Shown: in pieces, positions 23,115 through 34,010 of the stretch | How the letters are laid out: each line of letters begins with the position of its first letter | Numbering within the stretch: position 1 is the first letter of the stretch | Assembly (NCBI RefSeq): GCF_024346375.1 | Contig: NZ_JAGQCV010000014.1 | Span: forward strand, 1-64,000 | Origin: Synechococcus sp. ATX 2A4 | GTDB taxonomy: Bacteria > Cyanobacteriota > Cyanobacteriia > PCC-6307 > Cyanobiaceae | Reading direction: 5' to 3' | DNA: 64,000 nucleotides | Made by a program: the position numbers and the translations under genes | The notes under the pieces: generated by a model | The model's input: only the letters and a program-made list of their open reading frames with translations | The model's database searches: none | Told to the model about the DNA's origin: nothing

Positions 23115-25571
23115 TCAGTGGGGGGTTGTCCGCAGGCTGGCAGGGATCACGGTGCAGGCATTGATCGGCACCGGTGCCACCTTCCAGATGCGCTCGGCGT
23201 AGTCGGCGATCGATCGGTCGGAGGAGAAGAAGCCGCAGCGGGCGGTGTTCAGCACCGACATGCGGCTCCAGCTGCTGGGGTTCTGCCAGGCCTGATCGAC
23301 GGCGTTGTGGGCGCGGCGGTAGTCGCCCATGTCGGCCATCACCCGGAACGGATCGCTGCCGCAGAGGTTGGCCAGCAGCGGGTGGAAGAGGTCGCGGTCG
23401 CCTTCGCTGAAGTGGCCCGAGCCGATCAGCTCGATCGCTTCGCGGGCGATCGGATCGTTCTCCAGCCAGGGCATCGGGTGGTAGCCGTTGCGGTTGAGCG
23501 ATTCGATCTGGTCGGCGGTATGGCCGAACAGGAAGAAGTTCTCATGGCCCACCAGCTCGCGGATTTCCACGTTGGCGCCATCAAGAGTGCCGATCGTGAC
23601 GGCTCCGTTGAGCGCCATCTTCATGTTGCCGGTGCCGGAGGCCTCCTTGCCAGCGGTGGAGATCTGCTCGGAGAGATCAACCGCTGGGTACACCTTCTGG
23701 CCGAGGCTGACGCTGAAGTTGGGCAGGAAAACCACCCGCATGCGGCCGTCCATGGCCGGGTCCATATTCACGATCTCGGCGATGCCGCCGATCAGCCGGA
23801 TGATCAGCTTGGCCATGTGGTAGCCCGGCGCCGCCTTGCCCCCGAAGATGAAGGTGCGGGGCGGCAGGTCCTCGCCGTTGCGCAGCCGCAGGTAGCGCTC
23901 CACGATCTGCAGCGCCGCCAGGTGCTGGCGCTTGTACTCGTGGATCCGCTTCACCTGCACGTCGAACAGCGACGAGGGATCCACCAGCACGCCGAGGTCC
24001 TGGTGGATGGTGGCGGCCAGCCGTTGCTTGGCCTGGTCGCGCACGCTGCGCCAGCGCTCCAGGAAAGAACCGTCGTCGGCATGGGCCTCCAGGCCCTTGA
24101 GCTCGGCCAGGTCCCGCCGCCAGCCGCGGCCGATCGTGTCATCGAGCAGGCCGGAGAGGAACGGGTTGGCCACCGCGATCCAGCGGCGGGGCGTGACGCC
24201 GTTGGTGACGTTGGTGAAGCGGTCGGGCCAGAGATCGGCGAACTCGGGGAACAGCTGCTTCTGCACCAGGTTGCTGTGCAGCTCCGCCACCCCGTTCACC
24301 TTCTGGCTGCCCACCACCGCCAGGTTCGCCATCCGCACCTTGCGCTGGGGCCCCTCCTGAATCAGCGACAGGCGCTCCAGCAGCTCGGGCTGGCCCGGAT
24401 AGCGGATGCGCACCATGCGCAGGAAGCGTGAGTTGATCTCGTAGATGATCTCGAGCTGGCGGGGCAGCAGCTGGGCGAACAGCTCCAGGCCCCAGGTCTC
24501 GAGCGCTTCGGGCAGCAGCGTGTGGTTGGTGTAGTTCACGCTGGCGGTGGTGATCGACCAGGCGGTGTCCCAGTCGGCGCCGTGCTCGTCGATCAGCAGC
24601 CGCATCAGCTCGGCCACGGCGATCGCCGGGTGGGTGTCGTTGAGCTGCACCGCGAACTTGTGGTGGAACTCGGTGATCGGCAGGCCCTGCCCCTTGAGGA
24701 TGCGGAACATGTCCTGCAGGGAGCAGCTCACGAAGAAGATCTGCTGGCTAAGCCGCAGGCGCTTGCCCTGTTCGAGCTCGTCGTTGGGGTAGAGCACCTT
24801 GGAGAGCGTTTCCGACTCCACCTTCTGCAGCACCGCGCGGGTGTAGTCGCCGGCGTTGAAGGAGGCGAAATCGAAGGCTTCCGGGGCCTGCGCCGACCAC
24901 AACCGCAGCGTGTTGGTGGTCTTGACGCCATAGCCCAGGATCGGCGTGTCGTAGGCGACGCCGAGCACCACGTGCTGGCCGATCTGCACCGGGTAGGTCC
25001 ATTCCGGCCGGATCACCTCCCAGGGGTTGCTCTGCGCCAGCCAGGGGTCGGTGCTCTCCACCTGCCAGCCGTTGCTGATCTGCTGGCGAAAGATGCCGAA
25101 CTCGTAGCGGATGCCATAACCGATCGCAGGCAGCTCCAGGCTGGCCATCGATTCCTGGAAACAGGCCGCCAGGCGGCCGAGGCCGCCGTTGCCCAGGCCC
25201 GGTTCAGGCTCCTCGGCGATCAGCTCCTCAAGGTCGACGCCGAGTTCGTCGCAGGCGTCCTTGGCCGCCTCACGCAGCCCCAGGTTCACCAGGTTGTTGT
25301 CGAGGTGCGGGCCGAGCAGGTATTCGGCGGAGAGGTAGCTGACCGTGCGCACCCCTTGCTGGGTGTAGGTCTCAGCGGTGTCGACCCAGTTGTGCAGGAG
25401 CTGATCACGCACCGACAGCGCCAGGGCGCGGTAGTAGTCGTGGCGGGTGGCCAGCGACGGCGACTTGGCCAGGCTGGAGAACAGGTGGCGGCGGATGCCC
25501 TCCGCCAGCGCCTTGCCATCCGCGGAAGAGAAAGATTCGCGTTCCGCAGGGGGTGCTGTGGTGGCGGCCAT
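23115..25571 (-). CDS. glgP: glycogen/starch/alpha-glucan phosphorylase
   Basis: 818 residues from ATG 25571 (MAATTAPPAERESFSS); the frame runs 20 codons further, but without support. This is GT35-family phosphorylase. NGGLGRLAACF lies near the N-terminal active-site loop. The pyridoxal-phosphate lysine is in EASGTGNMKMALNGA, in the last quarter, followed by IGTLDGANVEI. It releases glucose-1-phosphate from glycogen, the night-time carbon store of cyanobacteria. Its place is unusual: it lies between the transglutaminase gene and the DUF2126 gene, on the same strand. A 139-base gap precedes it, so it may have its own promoter. Confidence 0.95.
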   Translation of the reverse strand: MAATTAPPAERESFSSADGKALAEGIRRHLFSSLAKSPSLATRHDYYRALALSVRDQLLHNWVDTAETYTQQGVRTVSYLSAEYLLGPHLDNNLVNLGLREAAKDACDELGVDLEELIAEEPEPGLGNGGLGRLAACFQESMASLELPAIGYGIRYEFGIFRQQISNGWQVESTDPWLAQSNPWEVIRPEWTYPVQIGQHVVLGVAYDTPILGYGVKTTNTLRLWSAQAPEAFDFASFNAGDYTRAVLQKVESETLSKVLYPNDELEQGKRLRLSQQIFFVSCSLQDMFRILKGQGLPITEFHHKFAVQLNDTHPAIAVAELMRLLIDEHGADWDTAWSITTASVNYTNHTLLPEALETWGLELFAQLLPRQLEIIYEINSRFLRMVRIRYPGQPELLERLSLIQEGPQRKVRMANLAVVGSQKVNGVAELHSNLVQKQLFPEFADLWPDRFTNVTNGVTPRRWIAVANPFLSGLLDDTIGRGWRRDLAELKGLEAHADDGSFLERWRSVRDQAKQRLAATIHQDLGVLVDPSSLFDVQVKRIHEYKRQHLAALQIVERYLRLRNGEDLPPRTFIFGGKAAPGYHMAKLIIRLIGGIAEIVNMDPAMDGRMRVVFLPNFSVSLGQKVYPAVDLSEQISTAGKEASGTGNMKMALNGAVTIGTLDGANVEIRELVGHENFFLFGHTADQIESLNRNGYHPMPWLENDPIAREAIELIGSGHFSEGDRDLFHPLLANLCGSDPFRVMADMGDYRRAHNAVDQAWQNPSSWSRMSVLNTARCGFFSSDRSIADYAERIWKVAPVPINACTVIPASLRTTPH

Positions 25572-25710
25572 GGGGTGCTTATCAGCAATCGCACCTTCAT
25601 GCTGCGGACCGGGCCCCCGATGCTGCGCCAACGGTTACCGATTCAGGTTCATTTCCCGTTTGCCGCGCCGGGGCCGCCAGGCCGCCGTTGCGGCCAGAAG
25701 CGAGGCTGGA

Positions 25711-26601
25711 TCAGAGCTGAAGCAGGTTTGGCACGATGTGCTCCTCGCTGATCACATCGGCGGTGATCGCCCAGCTCAGTTCGCTTTTCACACCGGGCGG
25801 GCCGGAGAAGCTGCCCGACACCGCCGCAGTGAGGCCGGACTTGGAGGAGGTGGCCAGGGGGATGTAGCGGTCGTCGATGGCCCCCTGACCGCTGGGATCG
25901 AAGCCACGCCAGCCGGCCCCGGGCAGATACACCTCCGCCCAGGCATGCAGGTCGTAGCGCTGCGGCCTGGGCTCCACCAGGTGATAGCCGCTCACGAAGC
26001 GGGCGGGCAGGCCCACGCAGCGGCAGGCCTCAATCATCAGCACGGCCAGATCACGGCAGGAGCCCACCCGCTCCTTGAGCGTGCGGCCGGCAGGCCAGGC
26101 CGGCCCCACGTGCCGCTGGGTGTACTTCACCCGGTCCTGGATCATCTCCACCAATTGCTGCAGGAACATCAGCGCCCGCTGGTCGCTGCCCATCAGCGCC
26201 TCCTGGGCCAGCTCCACCGCCGCCGGCTCGTGCTGGCCATTGGGCAGCCAGCCATCGAGCGAGCCCTTGAGGTCGCTGTTGAGCAGGCCGATCGGATACG
26301 GCAGCAGGGGCTCATTCTCCTCCAGGCAGGCCTGCAGCAGGGGCGGCATCTGGGTGTCCACCTCACTGGTGGCGCGGATCTCGAAGCTGTCGGTGCTGCC
26401 GGCGAAACGGGCCCGCAGCACGTCGTCGCCGCTGGCGGCCACCAGCAGATGCAGCCGGTGGGGATCGGGCGAGAAGAACAGTTCGAAATTCACCAGCCGC
26501 TGGAAGCCATGGGCCCGCGGCCGCAGGCAGAGGCGATGGGGACCCAGCTGGACAGGCGCGCTGTACCGATAGGAGAGGGTATGGGTTACGCGGGCGCGCA
26601 T
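25711..26601 (-). CDS. transglutaminase-like cysteine peptidase
   Basis: 296 residues. The N-terminal 90 residues form the 'bacterial transglutaminase-like' strand domain (VTHTLSYRYSAPVQLGPHRLCLRPR). The core has the catalytic triad: C182 in ERVGSCRDLAVLMIEACR, H219 in YDLHAWAEVYLPG and D235 in WRGFDPSG. Such proteins cut or link peptides by a papain-like chemistry; no signal peptide is present, so it is cytoplasmic. The 5' end overlaps the alpha-E gene by 16 bases. With ATP-grasp and DUF2126 neighbours, a role in making or trimming a small peptide is inferred. Confidence 0.9.
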   Translation of the reverse strand: MRARVTHTLSYRYSAPVQLGPHRLCLRPRAHGFQRLVNFELFFSPDPHRLHLLVAASGDDVLRARFAGSTDSFEIRATSEVDTQMPPLLQACLEENEPLLPYPIGLLNSDLKGSLDGWLPNGQHEPAAVELAQEALMGSDQRALMFLQQLVEMIQDRVKYTQRHVGPAWPAGRTLKERVGSCRDLAVLMIEACRCVGLPARFVSGYHLVEPRPQRYDLHAWAEVYLPGAGWRGFDPSGQGAIDDRYIPLATSSKSGLTAAVSGSFSGPPGVKSELSWAITADVISEEHIVPNLLQL

Positions 26602-27659
26602 GCCGGGGAGGAGGCGGTGGGCAGGGGTGGCGGGGACGCGGCCGAGGAGCTGGAAGCGTCCATCGACTGAGTCTCGGGAGCGCCCGACTGCACGCAGGCC
26701 GGGGATTGGCTGGCGTGGATGACGGTGTCGAAGTAGCGGTCGCTGATCAGGCCATGCAGGCGGTTGAGGTCGCTCTGGAACTGGTCGATCGCTTCATGCA
26801 AACCGCGCCCGATCAGTTCGTCGATGCGCACGTAGCTCCAGTTGGCCAGCATCAGGCCGGAGAGGCATTCAAGGTCGTCGGGCGGGCCGGGCACGGGGTT
26901 GCCGCGGATCACCCGCAGCGACTTGCTGAGGCCTTCGAGGCAATAGCGCACCGAGCGGGGGAAGATCGGATCGAGCAGCAGGAAGGCGGCCACCGCCTTG
27001 GGTTCGATCGCCCGCTGCTGCGACTGGCGGAACATCTGATAGGCCCCTGCCGAGCGCAGCAGGGAGATCCACTGCAGCTCGTCGAGCACACCGCCCACCT
27101 CCTCCGGGCTGGGCAGCAGCAGGAAGTACTTCACATCAAGGATGCGGCTGGTCTTGTCGGCCCGCTCCACCAGGCGCCCCAGCTTGCTGAACTGCCAGGA
27201 GAGATCGCGGCTGAGCGTGGCATCGGTGACGCCATAGAACAGCTGGCAGGCCCGGCGCACCTCGTGCAGCTGCTCCTGGGCCGGCAGACGCCAGAAATGG
27301 TCGCTTTCCTTGAGCGTGAGATAGATGTCGTTGATCTGCTCCCACATCTCGGTGGTGATCACCTCGCGGATCTGGCGGGCGTTCTCGCGGGCGGTGGCGA
27401 TGCAGTTGACGATGCTGCTGGGGTTGCCTGGCTCCCGCACCAGGAAGCCCACCACATCGGTGGGGCCGCCGGCGGGATAGAGGCGGTCGAACAGCTCGCG
27501 GTCGCCGCTGGCATCGATCAGCGGCAGCCAGGGTTCGGCGCTGCCCGGCGGGCAGTCAAGCGCCATCGCCTCGCTCACTTCAAGGAAGCGGGAGATGTTC
27601 TCAGCCCGCTCGACGTACCGGTTGATCCAGTAGAGGGATTCGGCGACGCGGCTCAGCAT
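26586..27659 (-). CDS. alpha-E domain protein (DUF403)
   Basis: 357 residues. MLSRVAESLYWINRYVERAENISRFLEV is the hallmark start of the all-helical alpha-E domain. Further blocks are ARENARQIREVITTEMWEQIN, SRDLSWQFSKLGRLVERADKTSRILDVKYFLLL and LLDPIFPRSVRYCLEGL. The last 45 residues are low-complexity Ser/Ala/Pro. The biochemical function is unknown. The gene almost always accompanies circularly permuted ATP-grasp and transglutaminase genes, as it does here, overlapping both. It probably forms a complex or scaffold with them. Confidence 0.9.
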   Translation of the reverse strand: MLSRVAESLYWINRYVERAENISRFLEVSEAMALDCPPGSAEPWLPLIDASGDRELFDRLYPAGGPTDVVGFLVREPGNPSSIVNCIATARENARQIREVITTEMWEQINDIYLTLKESDHFWRLPAQEQLHEVRRACQLFYGVTDATLSRDLSWQFSKLGRLVERADKTSRILDVKYFLLLPSPEEVGGVLDELQWISLLRSAGAYQMFRQSQQRAIEPKAVAAFLLLDPIFPRSVRYCLEGLSKSLRVIRGNPVPGPPDDLECLSGLMLANWSYVRIDELIGRGLHEAIDQFQSDLNRLHGLISDRYFDTVIHASQSPACVQSGAPETQSMDASSSSAASPPPLPTASSPACAPA

Positions 27660-29104
27660 GAGGTCTCATCCACGATCCAGGTGTCCTTGCATCCTCCGCC
27701 CTGGGATGAGTTGACCACCAGCGAGCCACGGCGCAGCGCCACGCGGGTGAGACCACCCGGGCTCACCCAGGCCCCCTTGCCCCGCAGCACATACGGCCGC
27801 AGATCAACGTGGCAAGGGTAGAGCTCCCCTTCGCTCAGCGAGGGCACGGTGGAGAGCTCCAAGGTGGGCTGGGCGATGAAGTTGCGGGGATCGGCCTTGA
27901 TCTTGTCGGCGAAGGAAAGGATCTCGGCCTGCTCGGCGTGTGGGCCGATCAGCATGCCGTAGCCCCCGGCTTCTCCCACCGCTTTCACCACCAGGTCCTT
28001 GAGGTGGGCCAGCACATAGGCCTGGTCCTCGGGTCGGGCGCAGATGTAGGTGGGCACGTTCTCGATGATCGGCTCCTCCGCCAGGTAGTAGCGGATCATG
28101 TCCGGCACGTAGGCGTAGATCAGCTTGTCGTCGGCGACGCCGGTGCCTGGTGCGTTGGCGATCGCCACCCGGCCGGCGGCATAGGCCTCCATCAGCCCGC
28201 GCACACCGAGCATCGAATCGCTGCGGAACACGGCCGGATCGAGGAAGTCGTCGTCGATGCGGCGGTAGATCACGTCCACCGGCTCGAGCCCGGCGGTGCT
28301 GCGCATCCACACGCGGTTGCCCTCGCAGACCAGGTCGCGGCCCTCCACCAGCTGGATGCCCATCTGCTGGGCCAGGTAGCTGTGCTCGAAGTAGGCGCTG
28401 TTGAACACGCCCGGGGTGAGCAGCACCACCGAAGGGGTGTCGGTCCAGGGGGCCAGTTCGCGCAGGGTCTGGAGCAGATGGGAGGGATAGTCGTCGATCG
28501 GCTGCACCGTGGGCCCGGAGAACAGGCTCGGGAACATCCGCTTCATCACGCGGCGGTTCTCCAGGAAGTAGGCCACGCCCGAAGGGCAGCGCAGGTTGTC
28601 TTCCAGCACTCTCCAGGTGCCCTTGCCGTCACGGATCAGATCGAGGCCGGAAACGTGGCACCAGCGATCGAGCGGCGGCTTGAACCCCGCCATCTGCGGG
28701 CGCCAGCCGTGGGAGCTGACCACATCGGCGCGGGGGATGACGCCGTCGTTGAGGATTTTCTGGTCGCTGTAGACGTCGGCGAGGAAGCAGTCGATCGCTT
28801 CAAGGCGCTGGACCAGGCCCTTCTCCAGCTCCTGCCATTCGCCCGCGCGGATCAGCCGCGGCAGGGGGTCGAAGGGCAGGATCCGCTCGCCGCCCTGGTC
28901 ACCCGAGCCATTGAGGCGAAAGGTGGCGCCCAAGCGCTTGAGCAGCATGCCGGCGGCCGCGTGGTTGCGGTTGATCTCTTCGATGCCCAGTTGCCCCAGG
29001 GAGGAGAGCAGGGGCCGCAGGGCGGAGCGCGGCTGGGAGGTGGCGCTGAAATATTCGTCGTAGCCCTTTGCGGGCTTGTAATCGGTGAACATGTCCAGCC
29101 GCAT
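27653..29104 (-). CDS. circularly permuted type 2 ATP-grasp protein
   Basis: 483 residues from ATG 29104 (MRLDMFTDYKPAKGYDEYF); a TTG three codons earlier is possible. Blocks are GIEEINRNHAAAGMLLKRLGATFRLNG, the ILPFDPLPRLI segment, LEDNLRCPSGVAYFLENR and VYRRIDDDFLDP-type metal and ATP loops, then VKAVGEAGGYGMLIGP. This is the permuted ATP-grasp family (DUF404/DUF407) proposed to form amide bonds. It is the first gene of the minus-strand unit that continues with alpha-E and transglutaminase. The 115 bases before it, toward ureC, hold a GC-rich imperfect hairpin around 29165-29190. Confidence 0.9.
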   Translation of the reverse strand: MRLDMFTDYKPAKGYDEYFSATSQPRSALRPLLSSLGQLGIEEINRNHAAAGMLLKRLGATFRLNGSGDQGGERILPFDPLPRLIRAGEWQELEKGLVQRLEAIDCFLADVYSDQKILNDGVIPRADVVSSHGWRPQMAGFKPPLDRWCHVSGLDLIRDGKGTWRVLEDNLRCPSGVAYFLENRRVMKRMFPSLFSGPTVQPIDDYPSHLLQTLRELAPWTDTPSVVLLTPGVFNSAYFEHSYLAQQMGIQLVEGRDLVCEGNRVWMRSTAGLEPVDVIYRRIDDDFLDPAVFRSDSMLGVRGLMEAYAAGRVAIANAPGTGVADDKLIYAYVPDMIRYYLAEEPIIENVPTYICARPEDQAYVLAHLKDLVVKAVGEAGGYGMLIGPHAEQAEILSFADKIKADPRNFIAQPTLELSTVPSLSEGELYPCHVDLRPYVLRGKGAWVSPGGLTRVALRRGSLVVNSSQGGGCKDTWIVDETSC

Positions 29105-29219
29105 CGGGCTCAATCATGAACAGCGGCGCGGGGCCAACCCGTCATGGTTGCTACCGATCAAGCCAGGCCGGCCGCGGCTCCGGCCCGGCCAGATCGGCCC
29201 GGGCGGTGAATCCGGCCAT

Positions 29220-30944
<1,725 letters not shown>

Positions 30945-31029
30945 GGCTGAGGAGAGTCGAGGAGGACGGGTGGGTGGTGGCCGGGGTGGCCGTCGCAGGG
31001 CATTGGCAGCGCGCGCTGGCGGCGACGCC

Positions 31030-31347
31030 TTAGTCGAGCGGGCCGTTGACCAGGCCGTTGAAGCCGAACACCCGGCGGGCGCCGGCCAGGGGGATCAGCT
31101 GCACCTCGCGCTGGTCGCCGGGCTCGAAGCGGATCGCGGTGCCGGCCGGGATGTCGAGACGCTGGCCACGGGCGCTGTCGCGGTCGAACACCAGCGCGTC
31201 GTTGGCTTCATAGAAGTGGAAGTGGGAGCCCACCTGCACCGGGCGGTCGCCGCGGTTGGCCACGTTGAGCGTGGTGACAGGCCGGCCGGCGTTGAGTTCG
31301 TGGCTGCCGGGCTGCGGCAGCAGTTCGCCAGGGATGAGAGGAGACAT
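31030..31347 (-). CDS. ureB: urease subunit beta
   Basis: 105 residues: [14 protein letters not shown], then [30 protein letters not shown] and [16 protein letters not shown]. The beta-barrel, with the conserved G-S-H-F-H-F strand, matches UreB. It packs around UreC in the holoenzyme. Separate alpha, beta and gamma genes are the usual three-subunit bacterial layout. It lies 22 bases after ureA, so co-transcription is very likely. Confidence 0.97.
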   Translation of the reverse strand: MSPLIPGELLPQPGSHELNAGRPVTTLNVANRGDRPVQVGSHFHFYEANDALVFDRDSARGQRLDIPAGTAIRFEPGDQREVQLIPLAGARRVFGFNGLVNGPLD

Positions 31348-31369
31348 GCAGGCGCAGCGATCAGGGGGA

Positions 31370-31672
31370 TCAGCGGATCGGGTCGTGGAGGGTGACGAGC
31401 TTGGTGCCGTCGGGGAAGGTGGCCTCCATCTGCACCTCGGGGATCAGTTCGGGAACGCCCTCCATCACCTGGTCACGCCGGAGCCAGGTGCTGCCCTCCT
31501 CCATCAGGGCGGCCACGCTCTTGCCATCACGGGCGCCTTCCAGCACCTGAAAGCTGAGCCAGGCCACGGCTTCGGGATGGTTGAGCTTGAGACCGCGACC
31601 CAGGCGCCGTTCCACCAGCAGGGCCGCGGTGACGATCAGGAGCTTGTCCTTCTCCTGGGGGGTGAGATGCAT
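31370..31672 (-). CDS. ureA: urease subunit gamma
   Basis: 100 residues from ATG 31672: [19 protein letters not shown], then [23 protein letters not shown] and [21 protein letters not shown]. The full UreA domain is present and the length equals the family norm. The frame continues far upstream, but that part is an artefact of GC-rich DNA, so the ATG that begins the family motif is used. It follows ureD by 103 bases on the same strand. Confidence 0.97.
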   Translation of the reverse strand: MHLTPQEKDKLLIVTAALLVERRLGRGLKLNHPEAVAWLSFQVLEGARDGKSVAALMEEGSTWLRRDQVMEGVPELIPEVQMEATFPDGTKLVTLHDPIR

Positions 31673-31775
31673 GGGGGACGCGATTGCCGGCCACACTCTC
31701 GCAGCGGTGCGGGGCTGGAGCAGGTTCAGCAGGAACGTTCGCGGCGCCGGCCACGGAGGGGGGTGATGGCCCGGC

Positions 31776-32789
31776 TCAGCCGAACGGCGATTCCTGGAAC
31801 GGCCACACCCGCGGCAGCTGGGGCGGCGCCAGCCCCCGCTCGGCGCGAATGCGCGCCCAGAGGCGCGTGAACCAGTAGCGGGCCGCCTGGGTGGAAGGGC
31901 CGCGGTAGCGGGCCACCAGTCCCTGATCGAGGCGCCCGCAGGCCATCTCACCCACCAGACCCTGCCGGTCGTCGCGGCAGCGCAGCAGCAGCTCTTCGCT
32001 CACTGGCGCCGGCGCCGCCCACACGAGGCTGCCGAACACCGGAGCACCGTCCAGGCCGTGGCCGTGATCCAGGCTGTCGCCGCCCAGCTCCAGGCGATCG
32101 ACCACGCTCCAGCGGCCGGCGCGGCGGATCGCCAGCGACGAACGCCAGCGGCCGGCACCGAGGGATTCCCCGTCGGCGCTGCGGCCGAGCCGCACCACCT
32201 CGGCGCCCAGCCAGCTGGCGTCTGCCGCCAGTTCAACCCGGCTCTCCTGTTCGTAGAGCGCGCCGGCGTACAGCACCAGCTCCTGGGGCAGCCATTCGAG
32301 ATCGGCGCCGTCCTCCAGGCGGAACTCCAGCACCTGCCGGGCCCATTGGCCCTCGGGCGCCCGGCGGGAGCGGCCGATTGAGCCATAGACCTTCTGCGCC
32401 GCCACGCTGGTGACCAGGGCGCGGCTGCCGGCCTCCAGCTGGGTGGCGATCTCCAGCTGGTCGCCGCCCACCAGGCCGCCGGCGGTGTGCAGCAAGGGCA
32501 ACTCGCAGCGACCGTCAGCGCGGCTGTAGGCACGCTGAATCTTCAGCGGCGAGGTGGCCCCTCCCTGATGAATGGTGAGCGACGGCACCGAGGGCGAGAG
32601 CGCAAAGCGAAGACTGGCCTCTCCGCGCCAGCTGCCGCTGTCGCTGCCGGTGGCTGGGGTCGGATCCGCAACGATGACGTGGGCCAGAAGAAGAATGGGT
32701 CGGTCCGGCGATGCTGAAAGCGAAGCGGCGGCTGCCCGGTAGCGATCGGCACATTTCTCGCCCCTGCCGGTGGCGAGGGTGGGGCCCAT
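31776..32789 (-). CDS. ureD: urease accessory protein UreD
   Basis: The domain runs from [16 protein letters not shown] to [12 protein letters not shown] and includes [45 protein letters not shown], diagnostic of UreD. UreD binds apo-urease and, with UreF and UreG, guides nickel and CO2 into the active site. The start is uncertain. The only in-frame ATG is at 32789 (337 residues), which overlaps the ATG of divergent ureE. No ATG, GTG or TTG follows for more than 60 codons; an ATT 31 codons in is possible. The first 55 residues do not resemble the family. Confidence 0.9.
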   Translation of the reverse strand: MGPTLATGRGEKCADRYRAAAASLSASPDRPILLLAHVIVADPTPATGSDSGSWRGEASLRFALSPSVPSLTIHQGGATSPLKIQRAYSRADGRCELPLLHTAGGLVGGDQLEIATQLEAGSRALVTSVAAQKVYGSIGRSRRAPEGQWARQVLEFRLEDGADLEWLPQELVLYAGALYEQESRVELAADASWLGAEVVRLGRSADGESLGAGRWRSSLAIRRAGRWSVVDRLELGGDSLDHGHGLDGAPVFGSLVWAAPAPVSEELLLRCRDDRQGLVGEMACGRLDQGLVARYRGPSTQAARYWFTRLWARIRAERGLAPPQLPRVWPFQESPFG

Positions 32790-33240
32790 GATCGTCCTCG
32801 ACCGGCGCCTGAGCGTCCCGCCCGAAACCCCCGCCAGCCTGCGGCTGCCGCTCAGCGCCCAGCAGCGCGAAAGCCTGCGCGGCCATCGCCGCACCGCCTG
32901 CGGCAAGGATCTGCTGCTGCAGCTGCCGCGCGGTGAGGCGCTCGCACCCGGTGAGTGGTTGAGCAGCCGCGACGGCGACGCCGCGGTGGTGCAGGTGGAA
33001 GCCGCTCCAGAACCGTTGCTGCGGGCCCACAGCGCCGACTCCCTCCAGCTGATGCAAGCCGCGTATCACCTCGGCAACCGCCATGTGGCCCTGGAGCTGC
33101 GCCCCGGCGAGCTGCGCCTGCTGGAAGATCCGGTGCTGGAGGAGTTGCTGCGCCACCGCGGGCTGGTGGTGGACCGCCTCGACGCACCGTTCCTGCCGGA
33201 ACCGGGCGCCTACGCCGGCAAGGGCGGCCATGCGCACTGA
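32788..33240 (+). CDS. ureE: urease accessory protein UreE (nickel chaperone)
   Basis: 150 residues from ATG 32788. [22 protein letters not shown] begins the N-domain. The metal-binding C-domain has LMQAAYHLGNRHVALELRPGELRLLEDPVLEELLRHRGL, in which the H in GNRHV binds nickel in dimers. The His-rich tail of enteric UreE is missing apart from GGHAH at the end. It delivers nickel to UreG. The stop overlaps ureF by 11 bases. The start overlaps the ureD start on the opposite strand, so the two promoters must lie inside coding DNA or the ureD start is wrong. Confidence 0.93.
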   Translation: MIVLDRRLSVPPETPASLRLPLSAQQRESLRGHRRTACGKDLLLQLPRGEALAPGEWLSSRDGDAAVVQVEAAPEPLLRAHSADSLQLMQAAYHLGNRHVALELRPGELRLLEDPVLEELLRHRGLVVDRLDAPFLPEPGAYAGKGGHAH

Positions 33241-33952
33241 GCCCCCGGCCCCGGCGGGCACTGCGCCGGCCCGCCTGCTGCTGTTCCAGCTGGTGAGTCC
33301 GGCTTTACCGGTGGGGGCGTTCAGCTATTCGGAGGGCCTGGAAGTGCTGGTGCAGCAAGGCCGGATCAGCTCCGCCGAGGCACTGCACAGCTGGCTGGCG
33401 GCGGAACTGCAGCGGGGGGCGCTGTGCGTGGAGGCCGCGGCTCTGGCACCGTTGCAGCAGGCCATGGCGGCGGAGCAATGGAACGCCGTGCTCGATCTCG
33501 ATGGCTGGCTACTGGCCCTGCGGGAAGCGCCGGAGGTGCGCGCCCAGCAGCGCCAGATGGGCCGTTCCCTCACCCAGTTGCTGGGCGAACTGGGTTGGCG
33601 GCTACCGACCGATGCGGGCCAGGAACCAGCCACTCCTGCAACACCGGCGCGAGGGCTGGCCTGGCCGGCGGCCTGGGCCTGGGCCGGCCACTGCCTCGGC
33701 GTTCCCAGTACCGACCTGGTGCAGGCCTATCTCTATGCCTGGGTGGCCAGCCAGATCAGCGCCGCCGTGCGGCTGGTGCCGATCGGGCCCACCCAGGGGC
33801 AAGGGCTGCAACTGCGCCTGGCGCCGCTGCTGGCCCAGCGGGCCGCAGAGCTGGAACACACCGACCCCCGCACGCTCTGGAGCGGCGGAGTGGGAGCGGG
33901 CCTGGCCCAGCTGGGACACACCGAGCTCTATTCACGCCTGTTCAGAAGTTGA
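33230..33952 (+). CDS. ureF: urease accessory protein UreF
   Basis: 240 residues: LLLFQLVSPALPVGAFSYSEGLEVLVQQGRI is the UreF signature. All-helical blocks follow, with VQAYLYAWVASQISAAVRLVPIGPTQGQ near residue 165-190. UreF gates GTP hydrolysis by UreG in the UreD-F-G complex. ATG 33230 sits inside the last codons of ureE. The C-terminal end GLAQLGHTELYSRLFRS is standard, while a Pro/Ala-rich insertion at residues 125-140 (PATPATPARG) is a local feature. Confidence 0.95.
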   Translation: MRTEPPAPAGTAPARLLLFQLVSPALPVGAFSYSEGLEVLVQQGRISSAEALHSWLAAELQRGALCVEAAALAPLQQAMAAEQWNAVLDLDGWLLALREAPEVRAQQRQMGRSLTQLLGELGWRLPTDAGQEPATPATPARGLAWPAAWAWAGHCLGVPSTDLVQAYLYAWVASQISAAVRLVPIGPTQGQGLQLRLAPLLAQRAAELEHTDPRTLWSGGVGAGLAQLGHTELYSRLFRS

Positions 33953-34010
33953 GCGGAGGCTGGGCTGGGCACCGGTGGCAGGATTGCGCCCATCCGCTTG
34001 ATGAGACTCC

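Noticed and set aside
20106-23202. Long plus-strand frames opposite galE, DUF2126 and glgP
   Set aside because: They mirror real genes with clear family motifs on the minus strand. Their own composition is antisense-like.
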